Source: Streptomyces violaceusniger
GTDB lineage: Bacteria; Actinomycetota; Actinomycetes; Streptomycetales; Streptomycetaceae
Reading direction: 5' to 3'
NCBI GenBank assembly: GCA_005405945.1
Contig: BJHW01000001.1
Location: forward strand, 5,208,001-5,272,000
DNA length: 64,000 bases
Below, in pieces: positions 1 through 9,469 of this stretch. Position numbers and translations under genes: made by a program. Position 1 is the stretch's first letter. The number at the start of each line of letters is the position of its first letter. The notes beneath the pieces are model-generated. The model worked only from the letters and a program-made list of their open reading frames with translations, made no database searches and had not been told where the DNA came from.

Positions 1-788
1 GGGCAGTGGCCCGAGGACTCGGGGCGCAGCCCCGGTTCGGAGCCCGGGGCGGAGCCCCGGTTCCGGGAAGGCGAGGCAGCGGACGAAATGCGCCGCACCC
101 CTGCAGCGGGGCCCCAGGCAGAGCCGGTGGCCAGCCCTCGGATCCGGGAACGGCCGGGATGGGGAACCAAACGCGCCACGCCCCTGCACCAGGACTCAGA
201 GACCGCGCCCCAGCAGGACCCGGGGGCGGAGCCCCATCCGAGCCCGAGGCGGAACCCCGGTGGGGGCCGGGGGCCTGCCCCCGGACTCGGGAAGGGGCGG
301 GGCGGGGAACGAAACACCCCCTGCGCCAGGGCTCAGAGACCGAGCCCCAACGGGGCCCGAGGTACAGCCACGCCCGGGCCCGGGGGGAACCCCGGCAGGG
401 CCCGAGGACCAGCGCCCGGACCCGGGAACGGCCGGGATGGCGAGCCAAACGCACCGCACCCCTGCACCAGGACTCAGAGACCGCGCCCTCGCAGGACCCG
501 GGGCGGAGCCCCATCCGGGCCCGAGGCGCAGCCCCGGCAAGGGCCGGGGGCCAGCCTCCGGATTCGAAGGAAAGGGCGGGGCGGGGAACGAAACGCATCG
601 CAACCCGGGAGCGGGACCCGGAGCTCAGCCCCGTCCGGGCCCGGGCGGAGCCCCGGTGGGGGCCGGGGGCTGCCACCGGATTCGGGAAGGGGCGGGGTGG
701 GGAAGGAATCGCACCGCAACCGCCGCACCGGGGCTCAGGGGCGCAGCCCCGTCCGGACCGGGGACCGGGGCGCAGCCCCGGTGGGGCG
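1..788. repeat. GC-rich imperfect repeat array, no convincing gene
   Basis: About 790 bases downstream of the minus-strand GGDEF gene hold imperfect repeats about 80-145 bases long. The marker GGGAAGGGGCGGGG or a close variant recurs near 65, 146, 288, 424, 570 and 684. Each marker is followed by a similar GAACGAAACGC stretch and by GCGGAGCCCCGG hairpin-like blocks. All frames here are open only because of the base composition, and the predicted peptides are Pro/Gly/Arg/Ala strings. The same marker recurs in later intergenic gaps, so this looks like a family of dispersed intergenic repeats. Confidence 0.7.
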
Positions 789-2023
789 TTAGCGGCGGCC
801 TCGGAAGCGGCGGCGTTCTGGGGGGTGGGCGGGAGACGTGTCGGCGAGGCGGATCACCGCGTCCTCCGCACCACCGTCCCGGCCCGCCACAACCGGCTTC
901 TGCGACCGGGCCGCCTTCGCCCGGTACTGGGCCGCGTCCGCCAGACGGAAGAGGCGGCGGGCCGACGGCACCGGGCCGATCGGATCGCCCGTGGAGGCAA
1001 TCCCGCAGGCCACCCCCTCGCCCAGCTCCAGCTCCGCCGCCCGCCGGCACAGCTCATCGGCCACCCGGACCACCTCGTCCGCCGGGGCCCCACCCCCAGC
1101 AGGCAGAACTCATCGCCGCCCAACCGCGCCACCAGCGCCCCGGGCAGCATCGCGCCGCATATGGACAGCAATGAGCCGAATCGTTCCAGCAAGCGATCCC
1201 CGACCGCGTGGCCGAGCGTGTCGTTCACCCGTTTGAGGCCGTTGAGGTCGCAGACCACCAGGCTCACCACCGTGCCGTCGGCGTGGTACGCCTCCAGCGC
1301 CTCGTCCAGCCGTATGTCCACCGCCCGCCGGTTGCCGAGACCGGTCAGCGGATCGGTGAAGGCGAGGCGGCGGGCCTCCTCCAGGCGCTCGGTCTGGGCC
1401 AGCCCGGCGGCGGTCACCGAGGCCAGCACGGTCGCGAAGTCGGCGTCGTCGCGGTCGAAGACGGGCCGTCCGGCCGCCCGGGCCACGTACAGCTCGCCCC
1501 ACGCCCGCCCGTGCAGCACGATCGGGGCCACCACACAGCTGCCGCGGCCGCGCCGCCGCAGCGCCGCCACCCTCCCCCAGCTGCCGCCGGGCGGGGCCGA
1601 GCCGGTGCCGTTGCCGGTGCCGGTTCCTGTGCCCACGCCCTCGGCCGTCTCGACCCAGGCGTGCGGCTCCCCGCCCGCGGCCCAGTGCTCATGCAGGAAT
1701 TCGGCGATCTCCGGGAAGTCGTGCACCGGGTACGACTCGTCCTCCGGCAGCCGCTCCTCGCCCGTCATCAGCTCGCCCACGTTCACCAGGACCCGCAGCC
1801 GCCCCCGCTCGCGCTCCCACACCGAGATCGCCGCGAAGCTGCCGTCGAGGGCGCGGCGGGCCGCCTCGGCCGCCGCGCCCACCGACTCCTGCGGGGTGTG
1901 CGCCGCCGCCATCTCCTGAGCGAGCCGTACGACCGCCCGCAATCGTCCGTCGACCCCGCCGGGCCGTCCGCCGATCTCCCCGTTGTCCGTCACGACGGCC
2001 TCGCATTCCTCACGGCCATGCAT
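789..2023 (-). CDS. GAF-GGDEF diguanylate cyclase-like protein (frameshifted here)
   Basis: Probable cyclic-di-GMP synthase or signalling protein. A GAF-like sensor region spans roughly residues 20-190, followed by a GGDEF domain. FTDPLTGLGNRRA marks the domain entry and LGGDEF the intact active site. The frame breaks just after GGDEFCLL near position 1090, and the rest (VVRVADELCRRAAELELG to the TAA at 789) continues one frame over. One missing base in a G/C run explains this. Rebuilt length is about 411 residues. No membrane segments are seen. I start at the ATG at 2023, which has GGAGAG upstream; an in-frame ATG 13 codons earlier is possible. GAF-GGDEF proteins often have no EAL partner, and none is seen here. 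Confidence 0.8.
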
Positions 2024-2220
2024 CGTTCGCTCTGCTCTCCAGCGTAAGAACGTCGAGAACAATCCGCTGCGGGCCGTTCACCCCGGGTATCCGAGCGAAC
2101 GGTCACCCCCGGTGGCCGTTTCGCTCCCCCCGGGCCGGGGCCATTCCCCGGATTCGGTCAGCTTCCCCGGTCCGGGCTCGCTACTCCCCCGGTCGGGGTA
2201 CTCCCCGGTCGGGATCCGCT

Positions 2221-2322
2221 CCTCAGTACTCCCCGGTCCTCGGTACTCCCCGGTCCTCGGTACTCCCCGGTCCTCGGTACTCCCCGGTCTTCGGTACTCC
2301 CCGGTCTTCGGTACTCCCCGGT
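2221..2322. repeat. 17-bp tandem repeat, six copies
   Basis: Six head-to-tail copies of a 17-base unit (consensus CCTCGGTACTCCCCGGT; the last two begin CTT) lie between the start of the GGDEF gene and the end of the enoyl-CoA hydratase gene. Copies start at 2221, 2238, 2255, 2272, 2289 and 2306. The unit is not a multiple of three and no gene is seen here. It looks like a minisatellite. Confidence 0.9.
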
Positions 2323-2364
2323 CGGGTACCCCCGGTCCCCGGTACGCCGCCCGGTCCGGGTCCG

Positions 2365-3159
2365 TCACTCCCCCGGCCAGTTCGCCGGTCGCTTCTCGTT
2401 GAACGCCGCCACACCCTCCGCGCGGTCCCCCGAGAAGGCCACCGTCCGCCACGCCGCGTCCTCGACCTCAAGGCCGGCCCGCAGATCGAGCCCCTGCCCC
2501 AGCCGCAGCGCCTTCTTGGCGGCCCGCACGCCGACCGGGGAGTTCGCGGCGATGCCCCGGGCCAGCTCCAGCGCCTCCGCCCGGTCCTCGCCCTCCGCCG
2601 TCAGCCGGTCCACCAGGCCCAGGGCGTGGGCCTCAGCCGCGGCCACCCGGCGCGCGGAGAAGATCAGCTCGGCGGCGCGCGCGGCGCCCACCCGGCGCGG
2701 CAGCAGCTGGGTGCCGCCGCCGCCCGGGATCACCCCGACCGACACCTCGGGCAGCCCCACCACGGCGGTGGGGTCGGCCACGATCACGTCACACGACAGG
2801 GCCAGCTCGAAGCCGCCGCCCAGCGCATAGCCGTGCACCGCGGCGATGGCGGGCATCGGCAGCTCCAGCACCCCGGTATAGGCGGCGCGGGAGACCGGCC
2901 GGTGCCGCATCATCTCGGCGTCGGTGAGCGAGTTGCGCTCCTTGAGGTCGGCGCCCACGCAGAAGGCCCGCTCATGGGTCGAGGTCAGCACCACGGCCCG
3001 GACGTCGCGGTCCTCGGACAGCGCCGCGCAGGCCGCCGCGATGGAGCGCGCCATCTCCGACGAGACGGCGTTCATGGCCTTGGGCCGGTCCAGCACCAGC
3101 TCGGCCACGAAGCCGTCCCTGCGGACCGCGACCCACTCCCCGTACCGCTGCTCACTCAT
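2365..3159 (-). CDS. enoyl-CoA hydratase/isomerase family protein
   Basis: Crotonase-fold enzyme of 264 residues, the usual family length. It probably hydrates enoyl-CoA in beta-oxidation or a related acyl-CoA pathway. Family marks seen are the oxyanion-hole segments CVGADLKE and HGYALGGGFELALSCD, plus GLPEVSVGVIPGGGGTQ, where the Glu is at a catalytic position, and the C-terminal RPANWPGE ending. The start is the ATG at 3159, with GGGAGG seven bases upstream; a GTG one codon earlier also exists. It stands alone, separated from the downstream minisatellite by about 40 bases. The substrate cannot be told from sequence. Confidence 0.9.
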   Translation of the reverse strand: MSEQRYGEWVAVRRDGFVAELVLDRPKAMNAVSSEMARSIAAACAALSEDRDVRAVVLTSTHERAFCVGADLKERNSLTDAEMMRHRPVSRAAYTGVLELPMPAIAAVHGYALGGGFELALSCDVIVADPTAVVGLPEVSVGVIPGGGGTQLLPRRVGAARAAELIFSARRVAAAEAHALGLVDRLTAEGEDRAEALELARGIAANSPVGVRAAKKALRLGQGLDLRAGLEVEDAAWRTVAFSGDRAEGVAAFNEKRPANWPGE

Positions 3160-3284
3160 CACGCACCCTCCCGGTTAACGACCGTGAACACACTGCCCGC
3201 GATCATTCCAGCTCCCCGGGGCGCGCGGAACCGGTGAGCCCCCGGACGGGGCCTGAGCGCCCTCGCTGAAGCCCGGTGCGGTTC

Positions 3285-3335
3285 GGCGCCCCGAAGGGGC
3301 GCGGGGCTGTGTCGACGTGCGGCTCCGCCGCACGG
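3285..3335. terminator. intergenic hairpins downstream of the P450
   Basis: GGCGCCCC-GAA-GGGGCGC at 3285-3302 forms a strong stem, followed by GTGCGGC-TCC-GCCGCAC at 3319-3335. The surrounding text resembles an intergenic motif common in Streptomyces. It lies just past the stop of the minus-strand P450, so a terminator role is likely. The rest of 3160-3400 holds nothing else I recognise. Confidence 0.55.
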
Positions 3336-3400
3336 GCGCGACCAGCCACGACGCGGCCGCGGATGAACGACCGCACCTTGCGCCACTTCCCGCGGAGCGC

Positions 3401-4963
3401 CTAGCGGGCCCGCCGCCACCGGTTCAGGAAACCCAGCAGGATCGACTGCTGCTTCTGCCCGTCCTCCGCCTGCTGCTCCGACTCCGGCCCCGGCCCCGCC
3501 CCCGTCGGGGGTTCAGCCGCGGACGCCGCGTCGGTGGCGAACGGCAGCGAGATCGGCGGGATGGGCGGCGGCGGAGGCGCCTCCTGCCGCTGGCCCAGCG
3601 GCCCCGGCTGTCCCAGCGGCCCCGGCTGTCCCAGCGGCCCCGGCTGTCCCTGCGGGCCCGGCTCCCCCGGGCGGGCGGCGGGCGGCGCCCCGCGCCGGCT
3701 CCCCGGCCTGGGAACGGGAGCGAACCGCACCGGCAGCGTGATCACCCCCCGTACGAAGATCCCGGACAGCCACCTCAGCTCCTCGACCTCCCCGGCGAGC
3801 GCGAGATCGGGGATCCGGTCCAGCAGCTTCTCCAGCGCGACGGAGGCGATCAGCCGGGCCGAGGACCGGCCCGGGCACGCGTGGGCGCCCGCGCCGAACG
3901 CCAGATGGGCCCGGTTGCCCTGCTTGTGCGGGGACCTCAGCAGGGCGTCCCGGTTGGTCGCCGCGAAGCTGATCATCACGGCGTCGCCCGCGCGCAGCCG
4001 CTTCCCGGCGAGGTTGGTGTCGTGCACCGGGAAGTAGAGCCCCAGGTTGGCCAGCGGCGGGTCCGTCCACAGCACCTCGTCGAGGGCGTCCTCGACGAGC
4101 ATGCTGCCGCCCATCAGCTCGCCCGAGAACCGCTCGTCGGTGAGCAGCACCCGCAGGGCGTTGCCGATCAGGCCGGGCACCACCCCGGTCACCATCCCGA
4201 TCAGCAGCAGAAGCTGCTCGACCAGTTCCTCGTCGCTCAGCCGCGCCGGATGGGCGATCAGCCAGGAGGTGATGTCGGCGCCCGGCTCGCGCCGCTTGAG
4301 GTCGATCAGCTCGCGCAGCGCCGCGCCCGAGGTCCGGTCCCCGCCCGAGGGGTCCGAGCCGTCGATGAACGCCGCCACACCCCGCAGCAGCCGGTCCATG
4401 ATCTCCTGCGGGCAGCCGAACAGCTGGCCGGTCACCATGATCGGGACCAGGGCGCAGTACGCCCCGATCAGCTCGGCCTCGCCCGCCTCACAGAACTGGT
4501 CGATCAGCGAGTCGGCGATGCGCTCGACATAGTTCCGCAGGGCGCTGGAGTCGATCCGGCCGGTGGTGTCCTCGACGGCGCCGCGCAGCCGCCGGTGCTC
4601 CTCGCCGTCCACGAAGTCGACCTGTGGCCGGGGCCTGATGACCTGCGGGGCGTAGCTGGACTCCGGCAGCAGGCCCTCGTTCCTGGCCCGCCAGTGGCGG
4701 GGGTCCTTGGAGAAGGTCTCGGGGCGCCGCATGACCTCCAGCGCCGTGTCGTACCCCAGGCACAACATGGCCGGTACGCCTCTGTCCAGCTCCACCGGCG
4801 CGAGCGGGCCGTGGGCCTCGCGCAGCCGCCGGTAGACCGCGAAGGGGTCCGCACCGAACTCGGGCGCGTGGAGCGGTTCGGCACCGGCCTCCCCGTGGGC
4901 GGGACAGCCCGGCGGAGGTAAGGCGCCCGGACGTTGAGCACTCGAATCGTAAAGCTGGGTCAC
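3401..4963 (-). CDS. CYP157-like cytochrome P450 without the EXXR motif
   Basis: P450-fold protein of 520 residues. The haem-binding loop FGAGAHACPG is intact, with the proximal Cys at about 363. The K-helix reads E295-V-L-W298, so the normally invariant EXXR arginine is a tryptophan. The I-helix segment GMVTGVVPGLIGN lacks the usual Gly-x-Asp/Glu-Thr pair. Loss of EXXR is a known property of the Streptomyces CYP157 family, and I assign this protein there by that feature. Residues after about 425 form a Pro-rich tail with a repeated GPLGQP unit, unusual for a P450. The start is GTG at 4963 with AGGAG five bases upstream. CYP157 genes often sit in conservons with a sensor, Roadblock protein and GTPase, but none is present here. 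The substrate is unknown, and mono-oxygenase activity is uncertain. Confidence 0.85.
   Translation of the reverse strand: MTQLYDSSAQRPGALPPPGCPAHGEAGAEPLHAPEFGADPFAVYRRLREAHGPLAPVELDRGVPAMLCLGYDTALEVMRRPETFSKDPRHWRARNEGLLPESSYAPQVIRPRPQVDFVDGEEHRRLRGAVEDTTGRIDSSALRNYVERIADSLIDQFCEAGEAELIGAYCALVPIMVTGQLFGCPQEIMDRLLRGVAAFIDGSDPSGGDRTSGAALRELIDLKRREPGADITSWLIAHPARLSDEELVEQLLLLIGMVTGVVPGLIGNALRVLLTDERFSGELMGGSMLVEDALDEVLWTDPPLANLGLYFPVHDTNLAGKRLRAGDAVMISFAATNRDALLRSPHKQGNRAHLAFGAGAHACPGRSSARLIASVALEKLLDRIPDLALAGEVEELRWLSGIFVRGVITLPVRFAPVPRPGSRRGAPPAARPGEPGPQGQPGPLGQPGPLGQPGPLGQRQEAPPPPPIPPISLPFATDAASAAEPPTGAGPGPESEQQAEDGQKQQSILLGFLNRWRRAR
3594..3665. repeat. 18-bp coding tandem repeat in the P450 tail
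   Basis: Three exact copies of an 18-base unit (CCCAGCGGCCCCGGCTGT on the plus strand) start at 3594, 3612 and 3630, followed by a degenerate fourth. On the coding strand each copy gives the hexapeptide GPLGQP. Because the unit is a multiple of three, copy number can vary without breaking the frame. Confidence 0.9.
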
Positions 4964-5036
4964 ACGTGCTCCTGGACACCGCCGGGCCCACCCCGCGGGC
5001 GGACGCGGACGGTGCTACTTCGACGACAGGACCTGC

Positions 5037-5053
5037 GATCCACCAAGTGGATC
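5037..5053. promoter_or_regulatory. inverted repeat upstream of the P450
   Basis: GATCCAC-CAA-GTGGATC is a perfect 7-base inverted repeat about 75 bases upstream of the P450 start. On the minus strand, TAGCCT lies a little further upstream and could be a -10 box. This is a candidate operator for the P450; no cognate regulator is adjacent. Confidence 0.4.
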
Positions 5054-5162
5054 TTGCGGACGTAGGCTAGCCCAACGGGCCCTTCGCCGCGCCCGGTTCA
5101 CCGATCCGGTCAGCGCCACCGGAACGATCCGGCCGCACCCGCACCGCGCGCCCCGAACGGGC

Positions 5163-6337
5163 TCACGCGCGACGGCTCAGCAGCCACGGCTCCACGACCC
5201 CGAGGCCACGCACCGGCCGCTGCCACATCGGCTGCAGCGCGAAGCGGTACGAGGGCGGCTCCTCGCCCTCCTTCTCCGCCGCGGCGGCCGCCTCCGCGGC
5301 CTCCGCCTCCGACACCGGGGCCTCCCCGGTGCGGCTCAGCTCCTCGGCGAACGCGCCGTCCACCAGGACCGCGTTCTTGGGGCTATGGACGTCAGCCGGC
5401 TGGCCAGGTTCACCGTCGTGCCGAAGACATCGCCCATCCGCGTCGTGACCGTGCCGAACGCGATCCCGACCCGCAGCTCGGGCATCGTCTCGTCATGCGT
5501 CAGCGTCTCGATCAGGCGCAGCGCGATCTCGGCGGCGATGCCCGCGTCGTCGGCCGCGTAGAGCACCTCGTCGCCCAGCGTCTTGATCAGCCGCCCGCCG
5601 TGCGCCGCCACCAGGTCGGCGGCCGTGGTCTCGAACGCCTCGACCAGCTCGCCGAGCTCCTCCTCCTCCAGCCGCCGGGTCAGCCGAGTGAAGCTCACCA
5701 GGTCCGCGAAGCCGACCGCCAGCCGTCGGTCCACCATCTCGACGTCGTCGGCCGCCTGGACCACCCGGCCGGTCGCCGCCGCGAGCTGGCGCCGGTAGAC
5801 GTAGACCAGGAACTCCTCCAGCTCCGGCAGCAACAGCTCGACCAGCGGGTACGCGATCTCGGTCCGGGTCATCCCGGTCTCCTGGGGGTCGGTGAGCCCC
5901 TCCAGGAAGGAGTCGATCTGCCAGTCGGCGAGCCGGGCGGTGGTCTGGCCGGTGGACCGCGCCACCTGGATGGCCATCGGCTCGCTCAGCAGCCCGGCCT
6001 CCACCAGACCGGACAGCCGGCGCAGTGCCAGTACGTCGGCCTCGGTCAGCGCCTTGGCCTGGCCGATGTCGGCGAAGCCCATGGCCCGCCAGAAGCGGGT
6101 GGCCAGCTCGACCGAGACGCCCGCGCTGCGGGCGGCCTGGAACGGGGTGTAGCGCCGCTCGGCGCCGAGGATCAGCTGCTCCAGCCGGAGCGCGATGGGG
6201 TCCGGCTGGTCCTCGTCGGGGGTCTCCGCGGCGGCGCTCTCCCGCGCCCCGGTGTCCCGTACGGCCCCGTCGGGCGCGGCGGCGTCCAGCACCTCGCGCT
6301 CCTCGGCCGTACCGGAACCCGCGTCGTCGGCGGTCAC
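5163..6337 (-). CDS. cya: class III adenylate cyclase (frameshifted here)
   Basis: Makes cAMP from ATP and corresponds by context to S. coelicolor Cya (SCO4928 as I recall). After a Pro/Ala-rich N-terminus, residues about 50-150 resemble the regulatory domain of actinobacterial cyclases of the Rv1264 type. The class III catalytic domain follows, with the metal-binding FADLVSFT and TLGDEVLYAADD segments and the transition-state motif VNLASRL. The frame is lost near 5377, where AGCCCCAAGAAC needs one more C. The other frame then continues VLVDGAFAEELSRTG to WLLSRRA. Rebuilt length is about 391 residues. Start GTG 6337 has only a weak ribosome site. Cytosolic, since no membrane helices are seen. 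It is followed on the same strand side by divergent biotin ligase and carboxylase genes, as in other streptomycetes. Confidence 0.88.
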
Positions 6338-6463
6338 CGCCCGCCCCTGTCCGATCCCTGCGCACTGCCCTTCCGTTCCCTCTTCCCGGCCCGGTCCCGA
6401 GCTCGTCCACAGCCGCCCCGAGCTGGACCGACCGCGACCACGATACGTCAGGTGTGCCGTAGC

Positions 6464-7369
6464 TCACTCTCGCGCGGGAGGGTCATTCCTCCCTCGGTAC
6501 GGAGCGTAGATGCACGATGTCCCGGCGGAGACCGGCTCCTGAACCCCACCTTCCGTGGCCAGAACCAGACGCCCGTCGCCGTCGATCGCGACCGCCTCGC
6601 CGACCCGCTCCCGGCCGCCCGGAAGCTCGGCCCGCACCTGGCGCCCGAGGGTCGCACAGCCCGCCGCGTACGTCTCCTGGAGGCCGCTCGCCCCGGGGTC
6701 GCCCTCGAAGCGGCGCCACTCCCCGTACCACTCCGCGATCGAGCGCAGCACGGCCCGCAGCAGCGGATCGCGGTCGGTGGAGACGGCGTCCGCCAGGGCC
6801 AGCGACCCGGCGGTGGGAACGGGAAGTTCACCGGCGCGCAGCGAAACGTTCAGCCCCATGCCGATCACCACCGCGTCCCCGGCCCGCTCGGCGAGGATCC
6901 CGCCGAACTTCCGCTCCTCGCCCCCGACCGTCACCAGCAGGTCGTTCGGCCACTTCAGCGCGGTGTCCACGCCCGCCGTACGGCTGAGCGCCCCGGCGGC
7001 CGCGACCCCGGCCAGCAGCGGCAGCCAGCCCCAGCGCTCGGTGGGCACGCCGGCGTCGCCGGGCCGTAGCAGGATGGAGAAGAAGAGCCCGGACCGGGCC
7101 GGGGCCGTCCAGGCGCGGTCGAGCCGGCCGCGTCCCGCGGTCTGCTCCTCGGCGATGAGCACCGCGCCCTCGGGGGCCCCGGCCCGGGCCCGGGTGACCA
7201 GATCCGTATTGGTCGAGCCGGTCGCCCGCACCACCTCGAGCTCGGTCCACAGCCCGCCGGGGCGCACCAGCCCCCGGCGCAGCGCGGCGGCGTTCAGCGG
7301 TGGCCGCTCCAGGTCGGACCAGCGTCCGCGCGCGTCACCTGGGCTCCCTGAGGTGTCAGAAGGCGTCAT
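6464..7369 (-). CDS. birA: biotin--[acetyl-CoA-carboxylase] ligase
   Basis: Activates biotin to biotinyl-AMP and transfers it to the carboxyl-carrier lysine of AccA2. The 301-residue protein has the ATP/biotin motif TAGRGRLDRAW, the ALKWPNDLLV segment with the catalytic-site Lys, KFGGILAE, and a small C-terminal domain. There is no N-terminal helix-turn-helix, so it is a group I ligase that does not repress transcription. Start is ATG 7369. It is divergent from the carboxylase beta subunit gene at 7607, and the shared 237-base gap must hold both promoters. The pairing fits function, since the ligase modifies the complex made by the neighbouring genes. Confidence 0.93.
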   Translation of the reverse strand: MTPSDTSGSPGDARGRWSDLERPPLNAAALRRGLVRPGGLWTELEVVRATGSTNTDLVTRARAGAPEGAVLIAEEQTAGRGRLDRAWTAPARSGLFFSILLRPGDAGVPTERWGWLPLLAGVAAAGALSRTAGVDTALKWPNDLLVTVGGEERKFGGILAERAGDAVVIGMGLNVSLRAGELPVPTAGSLALADAVSTDRDPLLRAVLRSIAEWYGEWRRFEGDPGASGLQETYAAGCATLGRQVRAELPGGRERVGEAVAIDGDGRLVLATEGGVQEPVSAGTSCIYAPYRGRNDPPARE

Positions 7370-7606
7370 GGGGGCCAGCCTAGGGTCAGGAGGTGTGGCC
7401 AACGACGCAGTGCCACCAAGCGGTGCCGCCGATACGCTACGTGCCGGTAGCCCAGCCAGCGCAAAGCCGCCGAACGGTCCGGAACCCCCGAAACCTGACA
7501 GGACCCATCTGATCACGATCCCCACTCGTACGACCCCGTTCCCCGCCTTCCCCCGATCCTGAAGACCCGCCGTATCCACCCCAGGACGAGCAGGAGCCGC
7601 ATCCCG

Positions 7607-9208
7607 ATGTCCACCGAGCCGGAGACCGCCCCCGAGATTCCTGACCGCCACACCACCGCGGGGAAGCTCGCGGACCTGCAGCGCCGCATCGAAGAAGCGA
7701 CCCACGCCGGGTCCGCGCGCGCGGTGGAGAAGCAGCACGCCAAGGGCAAGCTGACCGCGCGCGAACGCATCGACCTCCTCCTGGACGAGGGGTCCTTCAC
7801 CGAGCTCGACGAGTTCGCCCGGCACCGCTCGACCAACTTCGGCATCGAGCAGAACCGGCCGTACGGGGACGGGGTCGTCACCGGTTACGGCACGGTCGAC
7901 GGCCGCCCGGTGGCCGTGTTCTCCCAGGACTTCACGGTCTTCGGCGGGGCGCTCGGGGAGGTGTTCGGCGAGAAGATCATCAAGGTCATGGACTTCGCGC
8001 TGAAGACCGGCTGCCCGGTCGTCGGCATCAACGACTCCGGTGGCGCCCGCATCCAGGAGGGTGTGGTCTCCCTCGGCATGTACGGCGAGATCTTCCGCCG
8101 CAACACCCACGCCTCCGGGGTGATCCCGCAGATCAGCCTGGTCGTGGGCCCGTGCGCGGGCGGGGCGGTCTACTCCCCGGCGATCACCGACTTCACGGTG
8201 ATGGTCGACCAGACCTCACACATGTTCATCACCGGGCCCGATGTGATCAAGACGGTCACGGGCGAGGACGTCGGCTTCGAGGCGCTGGGCGGCGCCCGGA
8301 CCCACAACACCACCTCCGGTGTCGCGCACTACATGGCCGGGGACGAGAAGGACGGCATCGAGTACGTCAAGGCCCTGCTGTCCTACCTCCCCTCCAACAA
8401 CCTCTCCGAGCCCCCGGCCTTCCCCGACGAGGAGGCCGATCTGGAGGTCTCGGACGAGGACCGGGAGATGGACACCCTCATCCCGGACTCGGCGAACCAG
8501 CCGTACGACGTGCACAAGGCCATCGAGCACGTGCTGGACGACAACGAGTTCATGGAGACGCAGGCGCTCTTCGCGCCCAACATCATCACCGGTTTCGGAC
8601 GGGTCGAGGGCCACCCGGTGGGCATCGTGGCCAACCAGCCGATGCAGTTGGCCGGCTGCCTGGACATCGACGCCTCCGAGAAGGCCGCGCGCTTCGTGCG
8701 CACCTGCGACGCGTTCAACGTGCCCGTCCTGACCTTCGTGGACGTGCCCGGCTTCCTGCCCGGCACCGACCAGGAGTACAACGGCATCATCCGGCGCGGC
8801 GCCAAGCTGATCTTCGCCTACGCGGAGGCCACCGTCCCGCTGATCACGGTCATCACCCGCAAGGCGTTCGGCGGCGCGTACGACGTGATGGGCTCCAAGC
8901 ACCTGGGCGCGGACCTCAACCTGGCCTGGCCGACCGCGCAGATCGCGGTCATGGGCGCCCAGGGCGCGGTCAACATCCTCCACCGGCGCACCATCGCCTC
9001 CTCCGACGATCCGGAGGCCACCCGCACCGAGCTGATCGCGGACTACGAGGACACCCTGCTGAATCCGTATATCGCGGCCGAGCGGGGGTATGTGGATGCT
9101 GTGATCATGCCCTCCGAGACCCGTCGCCACATCGTCCGCGGTCTGCGGACCTTGCGGAACAAGCGCGAGGCGCTGCCCCCGAAGAAGCACGGCAACATCC
9201 CCCTCTAG
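7607..9208 (+). CDS. pccB: propionyl-CoA carboxylase beta (carboxyltransferase) subunit
   Basis: The carboxyltransferase half of acyl-CoA carboxylase, moving CO2 from biotin to propionyl-CoA to give methylmalonyl-CoA for odd-chain and polyketide metabolism. The 533-residue protein is full length. It has the acyl-CoA pocket GGARIQEGV, VVGPCAGGAVYSP, and the second half with DVPGFLPGTDQEYNGIIRRGAK and RKAFGGAYDVMGSK. The Asp in AYDVM (about residue 426) appears equivalent to Asp422 of S. coelicolor PccB, a residue tied to preference for propionyl-CoA over acetyl-CoA. Start is ATG 7607 with AGGAG ten bases upstream. The epsilon subunit follows 23 bases downstream, an operon arrangement typical of Streptomyces. 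Confidence 0.95.
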   Translation: MSTEPETAPEIPDRHTTAGKLADLQRRIEEATHAGSARAVEKQHAKGKLTARERIDLLLDEGSFTELDEFARHRSTNFGIEQNRPYGDGVVTGYGTVDGRPVAVFSQDFTVFGGALGEVFGEKIIKVMDFALKTGCPVVGINDSGGARIQEGVVSLGMYGEIFRRNTHASGVIPQISLVVGPCAGGAVYSPAITDFTVMVDQTSHMFITGPDVIKTVTGEDVGFEALGGARTHNTTSGVAHYMAGDEKDGIEYVKALLSYLPSNNLSEPPAFPDEEADLEVSDEDREMDTLIPDSANQPYDVHKAIEHVLDDNEFMETQALFAPNIITGFGRVEGHPVGIVANQPMQLAGCLDIDASEKAARFVRTCDAFNVPVLTFVDVPGFLPGTDQEYNGIIRRGAKLIFAYAEATVPLITVITRKAFGGAYDVMGSKHLGADLNLAWPTAQIAVMGAQGAVNILHRRTIASSDDPEATRTELIADYEDTLLNPYIAAERGYVDAVIMPSETRRHIVRGLRTLRNKREALPPKKHGNIPL

Positions 9209-9231
9209 CCCCCTAGCGAAGGGCTGTTCCC

Positions 9232-9438
9232 ATGATCCGTATTGTCCGGGGCAACCCGACCCCCGAGGAGTTGGCCGCCGCTCTGGCGGTGGTGCGAGCA
9301 CGCGCGGCGGCCGCCATGGCCACCGCGCAGACCGAGGACGATCCGGAGGAGTGGTCCGACCCGGCCCGCACCATCCCCAGCCACCGGGTGCCGCACCCGG
9401 GCCCCAAGGCGTGGCGCACCACCTACTGGCCCGCCTGA
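9232..9438 (+). CDS. pccE: acyl-CoA carboxylase epsilon subunit
   Basis: Small accessory subunit (68 residues) that strengthens the alpha-beta carboxylase complex in actinomycetes. The N-terminal half, RIVRGNPTPEELAAALAVVRARAAA, is the conserved family signature (VxGNPTxEELAAL). The C-terminus ends in the typical W-containing segment PKAWRTTYWPA. It lies 23 bases after pccB, so it is almost certainly co-transcribed with it. Confidence 0.93.
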   Translation: MIRIVRGNPTPEELAAALAVVRARAAAAMATAQTEDDPEEWSDPARTIPSHRVPHPGPKAWRTTYWPA

Positions 9439-9469
9439 GCGGACCGCGGCGGGCCGAATGGCACCTTCG

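Noticed and set aside
6..1919. A long plus-strand open frame covering the first 1.9 kb
   Set aside because: Composition is Pro/Arg/Gly strings, with no family resemblance; it covers the repeat array and is antisense to the GGDEF gene, which has clear motifs.
3401..4963. The P450 as part of a conservon (kinase, Roadblock, DUF742, GTPase)
   Set aside because: Neither flank carries those genes.
6338..7606. A biotin or other riboswitch at the biotin ligase / carboxylase region
   Set aside because: No conserved aptamer fold could be recognised in the short gaps.
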